A stretch of 64,000 bases of DNA from Lachnospiraceae bacterium. GTDB taxonomy: Bacteria > Bacillota > Clostridia > Lachnospirales > Lachnospiraceae. Every line of letters begins with the position of its first letter. Position 1 is the first letter of the stretch. Position numbers and translations under genes: made by a program. Shown piece by piece: positions 54,845-63,091 of the stretch. The notes below the pieces were generated by a model. That model had not been told where the DNA came from. It saw nothing but the letters and a program-made list of their open reading frames with translations, and did not search any database. Where the stretch lies: the NCBI GenBank assembly GCA_017621075.1, contig JAGATV010000020.1, positions 1-64,000 on the forward strand, read 5' to 3'.

Positions 54845-55987
54845 TTATCCCTTCCTGATGTAGAAATTTTCTGCCAAAAGCAGCCAGTTTGCCCGAAACC
54901 ACTGCATGATCTGCCAGTAGCTTAAGCCCCGTAAACCGAATTCTTTTATCAGGTCAAATTTGGCCTGGAGGCTCCTGACATCCTCAAACCACACCTCATG
55001 GGCGATTCCCGCCACTTTATCCGTGTATGTAAAAAAGGGGCTTTGGGCAATCGCGTCAAAAGAAATTTCCACCCCCTGTTCTACCGCAATCCGCACCGCC
55101 TGGACATTGCCGATGGTGGTCGCCCTGGTCACACCTCGCTCATAAGGCAGCGGCCAGTCATAACCGTAATTGGGGATTCCCAGATTGATCTTTTCTGCCG
55201 GGATTTCTGTCAGAGCATACTCCACCACCCGCCGCACCTGATTTATGGGAGCCACCGCCATTGGCGGCCCGTAAGTGTATCCCCACTCATAAGTCATAAG
55301 AAGTACATGATCCGCTATTTCCCCCAAAGCCCTATAATCCTTGCCCTCGTATAAAAGCCCCTGTTGATCCGCAGAAGTCTTGGGAGCCAGTGCCACGGAA
55401 GTGGTATAGCCGTTTATGCCCATGGCTTCTGCCACCCTGCCCACAAAAGCGGTAAAGGCATCCCTGTCCGATGCCAGAATGTATTCAAAATCAATATCCA
55501 CGCCCTGATATCCCTTTTCCTCCATCACAAGAAGCAGATTTCTGATCAGGTTTTCCCCGTAAGCGGCATTGTTCACCACAGAGCTGATCAAACGATTGTT
55601 AAACAGACCGTCAGGTCCAAAGGGAGTCAGAGTAAGGATCGGTCTTGCCCCAAAGGAAAATGCTTCCCTGATCATCCAGGTATCATCCCACAAAGGAGCT
55701 ATCAGTTCACCCTCCGATGTAAATCCGTAAGAAAAGATCAGAAGCTCCGACAGATAGAGCAGCGTCTGTTCCAGCACCCAGCCGTTGATGAAAGGATAGG
55801 CATATCCCCCCACGGACACAGTCCTCTCCGGATTTTGCACGCCTGTACCAATGAAAAGAGCCTGCCCCACGGCAAGCTCATAAGGATACACTAATTGATT
55901 GTCAAAAATGATCCGGCTTACAGCCAATCCAAAGGCTTCTGCAATACCGTCCACATTGTCTCCCGGCTTTACAACATAAATCTCCAT
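54845..55987 (-). CDS. LysM-GH18 spore-cortex/germination glycosidase (SleL/YaaH-like)
   Basis: The 380-residue protein has an N-terminal LysM domain (MEIYVVKPGDNVDGIAEAFG) that binds peptidoglycan. It has a GH18 catalytic domain, whose motif GVDIDFEYI keeps the catalytic glutamate. GLRGLSYWQIMQWF at the C-terminus is typical of the YaaH/SleL group, which degrade germinating spore cortex as N-acetylglucosaminidases. No classic signal peptide is seen, as in other spore-located members. I chose the ATG at 55987 (GGGG upstream) because it places LysM at the very N-terminus. Confidence 0.87.
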   Translation of the reverse strand: MEIYVVKPGDNVDGIAEAFGLAVSRIIFDNQLVYPYELAVGQALFIGTGVQNPERTVSVGGYAYPFINGWVLEQTLLYLSELLIFSYGFTSEGELIAPLWDDTWMIREAFSFGARPILTLTPFGPDGLFNNRLISSVVNNAAYGENLIRNLLLVMEEKGYQGVDIDFEYILASDRDAFTAFVGRVAEAMGINGYTTSVALAPKTSADQQGLLYEGKDYRALGEIADHVLLMTYEWGYTYGPPMAVAPINQVRRVVEYALTEIPAEKINLGIPNYGYDWPLPYERGVTRATTIGNVQAVRIAVEQGVEISFDAIAQSPFFTYTDKVAGIAHEVWFEDVRSLQAKFDLIKEFGLRGLSYWQIMQWFRANWLLLAENFYIRKG

Positions 55988-56018
55988 ACACACATTCCCC
56001 GGCAAACCTTCTCATATC

Positions 56019-56048
56019 ATAGTATGCAAAAACGCATTCCGGCATACC
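56019..56048 (-). promoter_or_regulatory. Possible sporulation-type promoter for the SleL-like gene
   Basis: On the minus strand CATACTAT (56026-56019) resembles the -10 of sigma-E/G promoters, with GGTATGC (56048-56042) 15 bases upstream as a weak -35. There is no sigma-A pair there. Low confidence. Confidence 0.3.
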
Positions 56049-56059
56049 TGCCTCCACAG

Positions 56060-56692
56060 TTAAATGATCTGCTTGCAGATATCCTGCAGGCAGCATTTAT
56101 CACAATAGGGCTTCGTCCTTGCAGTACATACCTCTCTGCCGTGATAAACCAGCCTGTGGCAGAAATCATTTCCCTCCTTAGGCGGAATGATCTTCCACAG
56201 TTCTTTTTCTACCTTGGCAGGCTCCTTGATCCCCTTTACCAGACCGATACGGTTCACCAGACGGATACAATGGGTATCTGTGACAATGGCAGGCTTTCCG
56301 AAGACATCACCCATGATCAGGTTGGCACTTTTCCTGCCCACACCGGGAAGTTTGAGAAGAGCCTCAAAATCATCCGGCACTTTGCCGCCGTACTGATCCC
56401 GAAGGACCTTCATGCAGGCGCTGATATCCCTGGCCTTACTGTTCCCCAGGCCACAGGGACGGACGATCTTTTCGATCTCCTCCACCGGTGCATCGGCCAA
56501 GGCATTCACGTCAGGATATTTCTCATAAAGTCCTTCCACCACCACATTGACCCTGGCATCGGTACACTGGGCTGCCAGACGCACGCTGACCAAAAGCTTC
56601 CACGCCTGATCATAATCCAGCGAACACGCTGCATCCGGATATTCTTTTTTCAGCCTGTCGATCACTTCTAATGCCAGTTGCTTTTTCGTCAT
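56060..56692 (-). CDS. nth: Endonuclease III (DNA glycosylase/AP lyase)
   Basis: This base-excision repair enzyme removes oxidised pyrimidines. The 210-residue protein has the HhH motif KLPGVGRKSANL with the catalytic Lys, the catalytic Asp in VTDTHCIRLVNRIGL, and the C-terminal iron-sulfur loop CTARTKPYCDKCCLQDIC. The first cysteine spacing is 7 residues, versus 6 in E. coli. AAGGAG lies upstream of the ATG. It follows rlmH by 31 bases and may be co-transcribed with it. Confidence 0.95.
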   Translation of the reverse strand: MTKKQLALEVIDRLKKEYPDAACSLDYDQAWKLLVSVRLAAQCTDARVNVVVEGLYEKYPDVNALADAPVEEIEKIVRPCGLGNSKARDISACMKVLRDQYGGKVPDDFEALLKLPGVGRKSANLIMGDVFGKPAIVTDTHCIRLVNRIGLVKGIKEPAKVEKELWKIIPPKEGNDFCHRLVYHGREVCTARTKPYCDKCCLQDICKQII

Positions 56693-56723
56693 AAAAAACT
56701 CCTTACCGGATTATCTGACACCT

Positions 56724-57203
56724 CTACTTATGGTAGGGTTCCTTGTTGATGATCCTAAATGCCCTGTAAATCTGCTCGCTTAAAATGACCCGCATCAACT
56801 GATGCGGAAAGGTCATATCCGAAAAGCTAAGGGCAAGATCCGAGCGGGCTCTTACAGATGCATGAAGTCCCAGAGAGCCACCGATCACAAAGACGATATT
56901 GCTGTGCCCTGTTACAGCCGCCTGCTCCATCCACTTTGCAAATTCCTCTGAAGTCTTGCGTTTTCCCTGGATCTCAAGAGTACATACATAAGCATCTTCC
57001 CTGATCTTGGAAAGGAGGCGTCTTGCCTCCTTTTCCTTGATCTGCTCTTCCTCTGCGGCACTTGCCTTGTCCGGAGTCATCTCATCCGCCACTTCCACGA
57101 CCTCAAATTTACAGTATTTGCCGAGACGCTTTTCATATTCTCCCAGGGCATCCCGGTAAAATTTCTCCTTGATCCGGCCCACACATACAATCGTAATCCT
57201 CAT
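56724..57203 (-). CDS. rlmH: 23S rRNA (pseudouridine-1915-N3)-methyltransferase
   Basis: This SPOUT-family enzyme methylates pseudouridine 1915 of 23S rRNA. The 159-residue protein has the family length. It contains the knot region FVIGGSLGLHASVRARSDLA and the C-terminal FPHQLMRVILSEQIYRAFRI. It is 3 bases after the zinc-ribbon gene, with no gap for a promoter, and followed by nth. Confidence 0.95.
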   Translation of the reverse strand: MRITIVCVGRIKEKFYRDALGEYEKRLGKYCKFEVVEVADEMTPDKASAAEEEQIKEKEARRLLSKIREDAYVCTLEIQGKRKTSEEFAKWMEQAAVTGHSNIVFVIGGSLGLHASVRARSDLALSFSDMTFPHQLMRVILSEQIYRAFRIINKEPYHK

Positions 57204-57206
57204 AGA

Positions 57207-58085
57207 TCATTCCGTCTCTTCCGAAAACACCATGTCATAGACCACTTCATCGATGAACTGGTCTAAGAATGCCTGATCCAGATTTACAAACTGGCGGTTC
57301 AGTCGTTCCTTTATGATCTCAGAACGCTTGAAATAAAGGATCTCCTCAGGATCTGCTTTTGCTCCCGAAAGTTCTGCATCCACGCTTTCCCCGGTCAGAT
57401 TGTCCCTGCACCAAGCCGTGAGGGTATTCTTTAAAGAATTCTCCGATTCCGCTTTTGTGGCAAACTGCTTTGCATTCTTCAGGGAAACCACGCCCATCAC
57501 CAGAAATACCAGAAACAGTGCGCTCATGACACCGTAAAACATATACTGATTTCCGATATCAAAAGGCAGAACACCTGCTATGCCAAGGGCCATGGCAAAA
57601 AGCCCGATCCCTCCGGCTCCCAACAGCACCCACGCGGAAGACCTGTTTTCCTCCGCACGGTCTGCGCTCTTGTGATATCTGCCGGAACCGGAAGCTGCCA
57701 CACCCTGCGCCCTGTCAGGCTTCTTTTCCTCCGCCTGTTCCTTTGGCGCATCCAGGACAATACCGGGAGCCTGGGTCTGCTGTTCCTGCATGCGGCGCTT
57801 TGATTCCTCCTCCATGAAGATCTTGCTCATCATGACGGCCTTTTGCTGTTCTTCTTTCTTTACCATGAGCATGTACATATTTTCTCTGGCATTAAACATC
57901 ATGGAGACATTCTGCAGTTTATTGTATTCCAGGTACTTCTTCAGGGAAGTCATTACCTCCTTTGTGCCTGCCAGTAACGGCACCATATCCGTAAGGGGTT
58001 CCTGATCCACCAGTTCACAGCCGCAGTCTGCACAGACGGTAAAACCTTCCCGATATTCATTTTTACATTTCGGACACCATGGCAT
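57207..58085 (-). CDS. Zinc-ribbon membrane protein of unknown function
   Basis: I do not recognise the full family. The 292-residue protein opens with a zinc ribbon (MPWCPKCKNEYREGFTVCAD), and the Cys pairs CPKC and CADC suggest a metal site. A conserved-looking region follows (PLLAGTKEVMTSLKKYLEYN), then a Pro/Gln-rich linker and two hydrophobic helices (AWVLLGAGGIGLFAMALGIA, FYGVMSALFLVFLVMGVVSL). The C-terminal part has KRSEIIKERLNRQFVNLDQA. I chose the ATG at 58085, with AAGGG upstream. It is 15 bases after the Dabb gene and 3 bases before rlmH, so it is probably co-transcribed with both. Confidence 0.6.
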   Translation of the reverse strand: MPWCPKCKNEYREGFTVCADCGCELVDQEPLTDMVPLLAGTKEVMTSLKKYLEYNKLQNVSMMFNARENMYMLMVKKEEQQKAVMMSKIFMEEESKRRMQEQQTQAPGIVLDAPKEQAEEKKPDRAQGVAASGSGRYHKSADRAEENRSSAWVLLGAGGIGLFAMALGIAGVLPFDIGNQYMFYGVMSALFLVFLVMGVVSLKNAKQFATKAESENSLKNTLTAWCRDNLTGESVDAELSGAKADPEEILYFKRSEIIKERLNRQFVNLDQAFLDQFIDEVVYDMVFSEETE

Positions 58086-58100
58086 AACATTCACCCTTTC

Positions 58101-58400
58101 CTAAAACTCATAGTCCATACATGCACGGTTGCAGGTAACACTCCTCACATAAGTCCCCGCTGCCACATGTTCCGGAGAAGTCTGATATCGCTGCAGGGCA
58201 TCCACGGTCTCAAAAGTGGAGATCAGCGCCACATCGCGGTTGCTGGATTCCAATTCATTCGTGATCACCTTGATCTCTACCGTTCCGGGAACCTTTTCCT
58301 TAATGGGCTCCAAAAGCGCCTTCATCTTCTCTCCGGCTGCTTTCTTCTCCTCTTTGGACAAGGTGTCTGCAAAGTTCCACAAAACAATATGTTTTACCAT
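58101..58400 (-). CDS. Dabb (stress-responsive A/B barrel) family protein
   Basis: The 99-residue protein opens MVKHIVLWNFADTLSKEEKK, and contains NRDVALISTFETVDALQRYQ and PEHVAAGTYVRSV, the Dabb-domain pattern of small dimeric barrels. The function of bacterial stand-alone members is generally unknown. AGGAGG precedes the ATG. It lies between nfnB and the zinc-ribbon gene with short gaps, so it is part of the run. Confidence 0.88.
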   Translation of the reverse strand: MVKHIVLWNFADTLSKEEKKAAGEKMKALLEPIKEKVPGTVEIKVITNELESSNRDVALISTFETVDALQRYQTSPEHVAAGTYVRSVTCNRACMDYEF

Positions 58401-58423
58401 AATATTCCTCCTTAGTGACGGCT

Positions 58424-59809
58424 CTATTTTCCGCTTAAGTACTCGTCGATCCCCTTTGCGGCAGCCTTGCCGGCACCCATTGCCAGGATGACCGTAGCAG
58501 CACCTGTCACGGCATCACCGCCGGCATAGACGCCCTCTTTGGTGGTCTTGCCGTTTGCTTCATCCGCAATGATACATTTCCACTTATTGGTCTCAAGCCC
58601 TTCTGTAGTGGAAGAGATCAGCGGATTGGGAGAGGTGCCAAGGGACATGATGACCATATCCAGCTCCATCACAAATTCGGAACCGGGGACCTCCACAGGA
58701 CGCCTCCTGCCGGATTCATCGGGCTCACCCAGCTCCATTCTGATACATTTCATGCCGGTCACCCAGCCCTTTTCATCGGAAAGAATCTCCGTGGGATTGG
58801 TGAGCAGGTCAAAGATGATGCCCTCTTCCTTTGCATGGTGTACTTCTTCCACTCTGGCAGGGAGCTCTTCTTCGCTCCTGCGGTATACGATATGCACTTC
58901 TGCCCCAAGACGCAGGGCAGTCCTTGCAGCATCCATCGCCACATTTCCGCCGCCCACTACAGCGACCTTCTTACCGTGCATGATCGGTGTGTTGGAATGC
59001 TCGTCAAAAGATTTCATCAGATTGCTTCTGGTAAGATACTCATTGGCGGAAAATACACCGTTTGCATTCTCTCCGGGAATACCTATGAACTTGGGAAGTC
59101 CTGCGCCGGAACCGATGAATACGGCAGCAAATCCCTCTTCCTCCATCAGCTCATCAATGGTGACAGACTTGCCGATCACCACATTGGTCTCGATCTTGAC
59201 ACCCAAAGACTTTACATTTTCGATTTCCTTGGCAACCACTGCCTCCTTGGGAAGACGGAACTCAGGAATACCGTATACCAGCACACCGCCGGCCTCATGT
59301 AACGCTTCAAAGATCGTTACATCATATCCCATCTTTGCCAGATCTCCTGCACAGGTAAGGCCTGCAGGACCGGAACCGATCACAGCCACCTTCTTTCCTT
59401 TCTTCTCAGAAGCTCCGGAAGGCTTGATACCGTTCTGCCTTGCCCAGTCGGCAACAAAGCGCTCCAGCTTACCGATGGAAATAGGGTCACCTTTGAAACC
59501 ACGGATACATTTTCCCTCACACTGGCTTTCCTGGGGACATACTCTTCCGCATACCGCAGGAAGGGCGCTTGACTCACTGATGATCCTGTAAGCCTCCTCT
59601 ATATCCCCGTTCTTTACCTGCTCGATAAATCCGGGAATGTTGATGGAAACGGGGCATCCTTTGATACATTGCGCATTCTTACAGTTGATACATCTGGAAG
59701 CCTCTTCCATGGCTTCTTCCCTGTTATATCCCAAACATACTTCTTCAAAATTCTTAGCACGTTCCTTGGCATCCTGCTCTCTCACAGGCACTCTTTTCAA
59801 TACGTCCAT
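58424..59809 (-). CDS. nfnB: NfnB-like NADPH oxidoreductase subunit (glutamate synthase small-subunit type)
   Basis: The 461-residue flavo-iron-sulfur protein has an N-terminal cluster domain with CINCKNAQCIKGCP and CGRVCPQESQCEGKC (two [4Fe-4S] sites). FAD and NADPH folds follow (AVIGSGPAGLTCAGDLAKMG and AVVGGGNVAMDAARTALRLG). The family is often annotated gltA or gltD. The adjacent NfnA-like gene makes the ferredoxin-dependent NAD(P) transhydrogenase NfnAB the better call; it couples NADH and reduced ferredoxin to NADP reduction. The start is ATG at 59809, with GGAGG five bases upstream. A TTG four codons earlier is rejected. It is 26 bases after nfnA. Confidence 0.88.
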   Translation of the reverse strand: MDVLKRVPVREQDAKERAKNFEEVCLGYNREEAMEEASRCINCKNAQCIKGCPVSINIPGFIEQVKNGDIEEAYRIISESSALPAVCGRVCPQESQCEGKCIRGFKGDPISIGKLERFVADWARQNGIKPSGASEKKGKKVAVIGSGPAGLTCAGDLAKMGYDVTIFEALHEAGGVLVYGIPEFRLPKEAVVAKEIENVKSLGVKIETNVVIGKSVTIDELMEEEGFAAVFIGSGAGLPKFIGIPGENANGVFSANEYLTRSNLMKSFDEHSNTPIMHGKKVAVVGGGNVAMDAARTALRLGAEVHIVYRRSEEELPARVEEVHHAKEEGIIFDLLTNPTEILSDEKGWVTGMKCIRMELGEPDESGRRRPVEVPGSEFVMELDMVIMSLGTSPNPLISSTTEGLETNKWKCIIADEANGKTTKEGVYAGGDAVTGAATVILAMGAGKAAAKGIDEYLSGK

Positions 59810-59835
59810 TTTGTCCTCCAATCCTGTTGACCCAA

Positions 59836-60714
59836 TTATTCACAATTTCCGCATCCGCCGTGGTGGGTTTTGCCTTCTTCCAGAGCAAGCTGTGCACGCC
59901 CCTCAGCAGTCTTATAAATCTGCTGGCGCCTCATGGCCTCATCAAAATTCACCTGATGTCCGTCAAACTCCGGACCGTCCACACATGCGAATTTCACCTT
60001 GCCTCCTACGGTCACGCGACAGGCACCGCACATACCGGTACCGTCCACCATGATAGGGTTCAGGCTCACCACAGTGGGGAGATTCAGTTCCTTGGTGAGA
60101 AGACATACGAATTTCATCATGATCATGGGACCGATGGCAATACAAAGATCGTACTGATGCCCCTCTGCCACCAGATCCTTGATGACCTGGGTGACCATGC
60201 CGCTTCTTCCGTAAGAACCGTCATCCGTAGTCACATAAAGGTTTCCGGCAACCGCCTCCATCTCCTTTTCCAGGATCAGCAGATCCTTGGTCTTGCTTCC
60301 CACGATGACGTCTGCAGCCACACCATGCTCATGCAACCACTTTACCTGGGGATAGACAGGTGCAGCACCCACACCGCCTGCCACGAACAGTATCTTCTTC
60401 TGTTTCAGGGTCTGCCCGTCTTCCTTCACCAACTCCGATGCGCAGCCTAAAGGGCCCACAAAATCGTGGAAAGAGTCTCCCTCGTTCAGCTGTGCCATCA
60501 TTCTTGTGCCTGCACCCACCGTCTGAAATACGATGGTAATCGTACCTCTTTCGCGGTCATAGTCGCATATCGTCAGTGGTATCCTCTCTCCTTCACTGTC
60601 CATGCGCACGATAACAAACTGTCCCGGTTCACAGGATTTTGCCACCCTTTTTGCCTCCACCTCCATCAGATAAATGTTGGCAGTGAGCTCTTGTTTTTTT
60701 AATATCTTGTACAT
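59836..60714 (-). CDS. nfnA: NfnA-like FAD/NAD-binding oxidoreductase subunit
   Basis: The 292-residue protein belongs to the dihydroorotate-dehydrogenase electron-transfer (PyrK-like) group. It has an FAD domain (CEPGQFVIVRMDSEGERIPL), an NAD domain (LFVAGGVGAAPVYPQVKWLH), and a C-terminal [2Fe-2S] site in MCGACRVTVGGKVKFACVDG. The end has CGNC. The next gene is the NfnB-like subunit, so together they make the NADH/ferredoxin/NADPH bifurcating transhydrogenase. GAGGTGG lies 3 to 4 bases before the ATG. It could alternatively serve as the sulfide dehydrogenase subunit, but the pair favours Nfn. Confidence 0.88.
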   Translation of the reverse strand: MYKILKKQELTANIYLMEVEAKRVAKSCEPGQFVIVRMDSEGERIPLTICDYDRERGTITIVFQTVGAGTRMMAQLNEGDSFHDFVGPLGCASELVKEDGQTLKQKKILFVAGGVGAAPVYPQVKWLHEHGVAADVIVGSKTKDLLILEKEMEAVAGNLYVTTDDGSYGRSGMVTQVIKDLVAEGHQYDLCIAIGPMIMMKFVCLLTKELNLPTVVSLNPIMVDGTGMCGACRVTVGGKVKFACVDGPEFDGHQVNFDEAMRRQQIYKTAEGRAQLALEEGKTHHGGCGNCE

Positions 60715-60744
60715 AATCCACCTCTCTCTCCCATTCAGGGATGA

Positions 60745-62199
60745 TTATTCTAATGTAATCAATGTATAGCCGCCATTGTCGGTCTGTAGTCTGTAAATCT
60801 TTCCCGTATAGGCATTTACCGCATAATAAATACCTGTACCGGTCAGATTTTTGTCTGCATCCTGCAAAATCTCCATGACCACATAAAAATCGTCCACACC
60901 ATTGATATTTACAACATACTGATACTCATACAGATACCTGTCACCATTTTCGTCAAAATACCCGGCCTCATCAAAGATCCTGTCGATGGCGATACAATAT
61001 TTCAGCACGATATCCACTGCCTGATCCGGCGTAATATCCGTGTCCAGGACCAGATTGTAGACCCGCTCCTCCACCTCGCTGACCATGCCGTTATTGATCC
61101 TCACGAACCGGAATACGGATTCCCCCAAGGGCATGGGGATCGGGCCGGTGTAAAGAGTGGACGCCTTCGTGGGATCTGTTCCGTCAGTGGTATAATACAC
61201 CTCGTTATTGTCATCCGCCACCTCTATGTTCATGGGGAAACGGTAATCCCCGCTGGCAATGCCGATCTCCGGGGGCGGAAGTTCATCAATATCGATATGA
61301 TATTCCTTTTTCACAATATTGCTGCGGACACCGTTCTCACTGATGTAGATGGCCTTGACCACATAATCGCCGCTCTCTAAAAGGATCGGTGCCGTATAGG
61401 CGTCACTGTTCTCGTCAGGATCGCTGCCATCCATGGTATAGTAGATCCTGCCGGTGCCGAAAGCCGACAGCTTAAGCGGCTGTATGCTGGTATAATAGCC
61501 TTCTATGACACTGAACTGCGGGTCCTTGGCCACATAGTTCTGATACTTCATGATAATGGCCTCATTGCCGCTGTCCAGCAAAAAATCACTGATCTCCTGA
61601 TAATCTTCACGGCTCCGGTAAATGGCTATCAGTTTGCCGTAAGCACTCTCCACCTGTTCCCCGGAAGCATTTTCGTCATATACGATGGATCGCAGCAGGT
61701 ACTCATATTCAATTTTATTATTCTTGAGAAAATAGATATCTGCCAATTCCACTTTCAGACTTACATTGTCCGGATCAAGTTCTATGGCACGCTCATAATA
61801 TCGGACCGCTTTGTCATACAGCGCTTTCTCTGTACATTTCCTTGCCTTTGCCGCCTGATAATCCGGGGAATGATATAAGGCGGCCCCAAGGCCGGCAGCT
61901 GCAACCACTGTCAGCAGAAAGGCCGTGGCCAGGATACGTTTCCGCCTTTTGCCATTTTCCTTCCGGTCGGGCTTCTTTTGTTCTTCCCTGCCCTTCTGTG
62001 CAAAAGGTGCCGCGCTGTTACCGTCAGCCTCTGCCGTATCTTCCTTCTCCCAGATATCCTCTGTGATGTTCTTTATGGTCTGCTGTATATCCTGGTCCAA
62101 TCGGGGTTCAAAATCAGGCACGATATGGATATCCTCTCCACAGGCAACGCAGTAAAGAGAACCTTCCTCCATCTCTGCCCCGCAATTCGGACACTTCAT
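60745..62199 (-). CDS. Zinc ribbon - transmembrane - TPR - chitobiase-C domain protein, function unknown
   Basis: The 484-residue protein opens with a zinc ribbon (CPNCGAEMEEGSLYCVACGE), then a charged linker and one membrane helix (ILATAFLLTVVAAAGLGAAL, about residues 88-108). A TPR pair follows (KALYDKAVRYYERAIELDPD). Two chitobiase/beta-hexosaminidase C-terminal-like (FN3-like) repeats come next, each with YYTMDGSDP or YYTTDGTDP. A C-terminal PepSY-like end (YYAVNAYTGKIYRL) is possible. The extracellular part probably binds something at the envelope; no enzyme motif is seen. AAAGGT lies before the ATG. It is 12 bases after folD, so it may be co-transcribed with folD. Confidence 0.75.
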   Translation of the reverse strand: MKCPNCGAEMEEGSLYCVACGEDIHIVPDFEPRLDQDIQQTIKNITEDIWEKEDTAEADGNSAAPFAQKGREEQKKPDRKENGKRRKRILATAFLLTVVAAAGLGAALYHSPDYQAAKARKCTEKALYDKAVRYYERAIELDPDNVSLKVELADIYFLKNNKIEYEYLLRSIVYDENASGEQVESAYGKLIAIYRSREDYQEISDFLLDSGNEAIIMKYQNYVAKDPQFSVIEGYYTSIQPLKLSAFGTGRIYYTMDGSDPDENSDAYTAPILLESGDYVVKAIYISENGVRSNIVKKEYHIDIDELPPPEIGIASGDYRFPMNIEVADDNNEVYYTTDGTDPTKASTLYTGPIPMPLGESVFRFVRINNGMVSEVEERVYNLVLDTDITPDQAVDIVLKYCIAIDRIFDEAGYFDENGDRYLYEYQYVVNINGVDDFYVVMEILQDADKNLTGTGIYYAVNAYTGKIYRLQTDNGGYTLITLE

Positions 62200-62211
62200 A
62201 GTTCATACCTT

Positions 62212-63060
62212 TCACTGCTTCTGTAAGGACACAGACTCTACACAGTTGTTCATCAACATTGCAATGGTCATGGGGCCTACGCCGCCGGGTACGGGAGTGA
62301 TGGCGCTGCACTTAGGCGCAACGCTTTCATAATCCACATCTCCGCACAGCTTGTTCTCTGCATTCCTGTGAATGCCCACATCAATGACTACCGCACCTTC
62401 TTTGACATAATCCCCGGTGATCATCTTAGGCTTTCCTACTGCCACCACCAGGATATCCGCACGTCCGGCAACTTCCTTCAGATCCCTGGTCCTGCTGTGT
62501 GCCACCGTGACAGTCCCGTTTTCCCGAAGAAGGAGCAGCGCCATGGGCTTGCCCACGATATTACTCCTGCCGATGACCACACATTCCTTGCCTGCGATTT
62601 CAATCCCGGAGCGCTTCAAAAGCTGAATGATGCCTGCCGGTGTGCAGGATACAAAACCCGGCTTGCCGATACAGAGTGCTCCCACGTTCTGAGGATGGAA
62701 ACCATCCACATCCTTATTGGGATCGATGGCATTTAAGATTTTTTCTTCTTCAATATGTGCAGGCAGGGGAAGCTGCACCAGGATGCCGTTTACGTCTGCT
62801 CTTCCATTCAGCTCTGCGATCAGGTCAAGCAGTTCTGCCTCCGTAATATCCTCCTCAAGCTCATAAGCCAGGGAACGTATCCCGATATAAGCACAGGCCT
62901 TCTTCTTGTTGCCCACATAAACGGTGGATGCAGGATCTTTTCCCACCTGAATCTCTGCCAGGGTCACTTCCGTACCCTCCGCTTTCAGCTTTGCGACTTT
63001 CTCCTTCAGCTCATCCTTGATCTGTGCGGATATTGCTTTTCCGTCAATTATCTGTGTCAT
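62212..63060 (-). CDS. folD: Bifunctional methylene-THF dehydrogenase / methenyl-THF cyclohydrolase
   Basis: This enzyme interconverts 5,10-methylene-, methenyl- and 10-formyl-THF with NAD(P). The 282-residue protein contains the family markers GNKKKACAYIGIRSLAYELE, GILVQLPLPAHI, ECVVIGRSNIVGKPMALLLL and the C-terminal VTPVPGGVGPMTIAMLM-type sequence. AGGAGG precedes the ATG. It is 31 bases after fhs, so the two one-carbon genes are adjacent, as in the Wood-Ljungdahl methyl branch or in purine/serine C1 supply. Confidence 0.97.
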   Translation of the reverse strand: MTQIIDGKAISAQIKDELKEKVAKLKAEGTEVTLAEIQVGKDPASTVYVGNKKKACAYIGIRSLAYELEEDITEAELLDLIAELNGRADVNGILVQLPLPAHIEEEKILNAIDPNKDVDGFHPQNVGALCIGKPGFVSCTPAGIIQLLKRSGIEIAGKECVVIGRSNIVGKPMALLLLRENGTVTVAHSRTRDLKEVAGRADILVVAVGKPKMITGDYVKEGAVVIDVGIHRNAENKLCGDVDYESVAPKCSAITPVPGGVGPMTIAMLMNNCVESVSLQKQ

Positions 63061-63091
63061 GGCTTCCTCCTATTGTCTGTTTATAGTATGT

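Noticed and set aside
58539..59591. 350-codon open frame on the plus strand
   Set aside because: It is opposite the NfnB-like gene, rich in Ser/Pro, with no ribosome site or domain.
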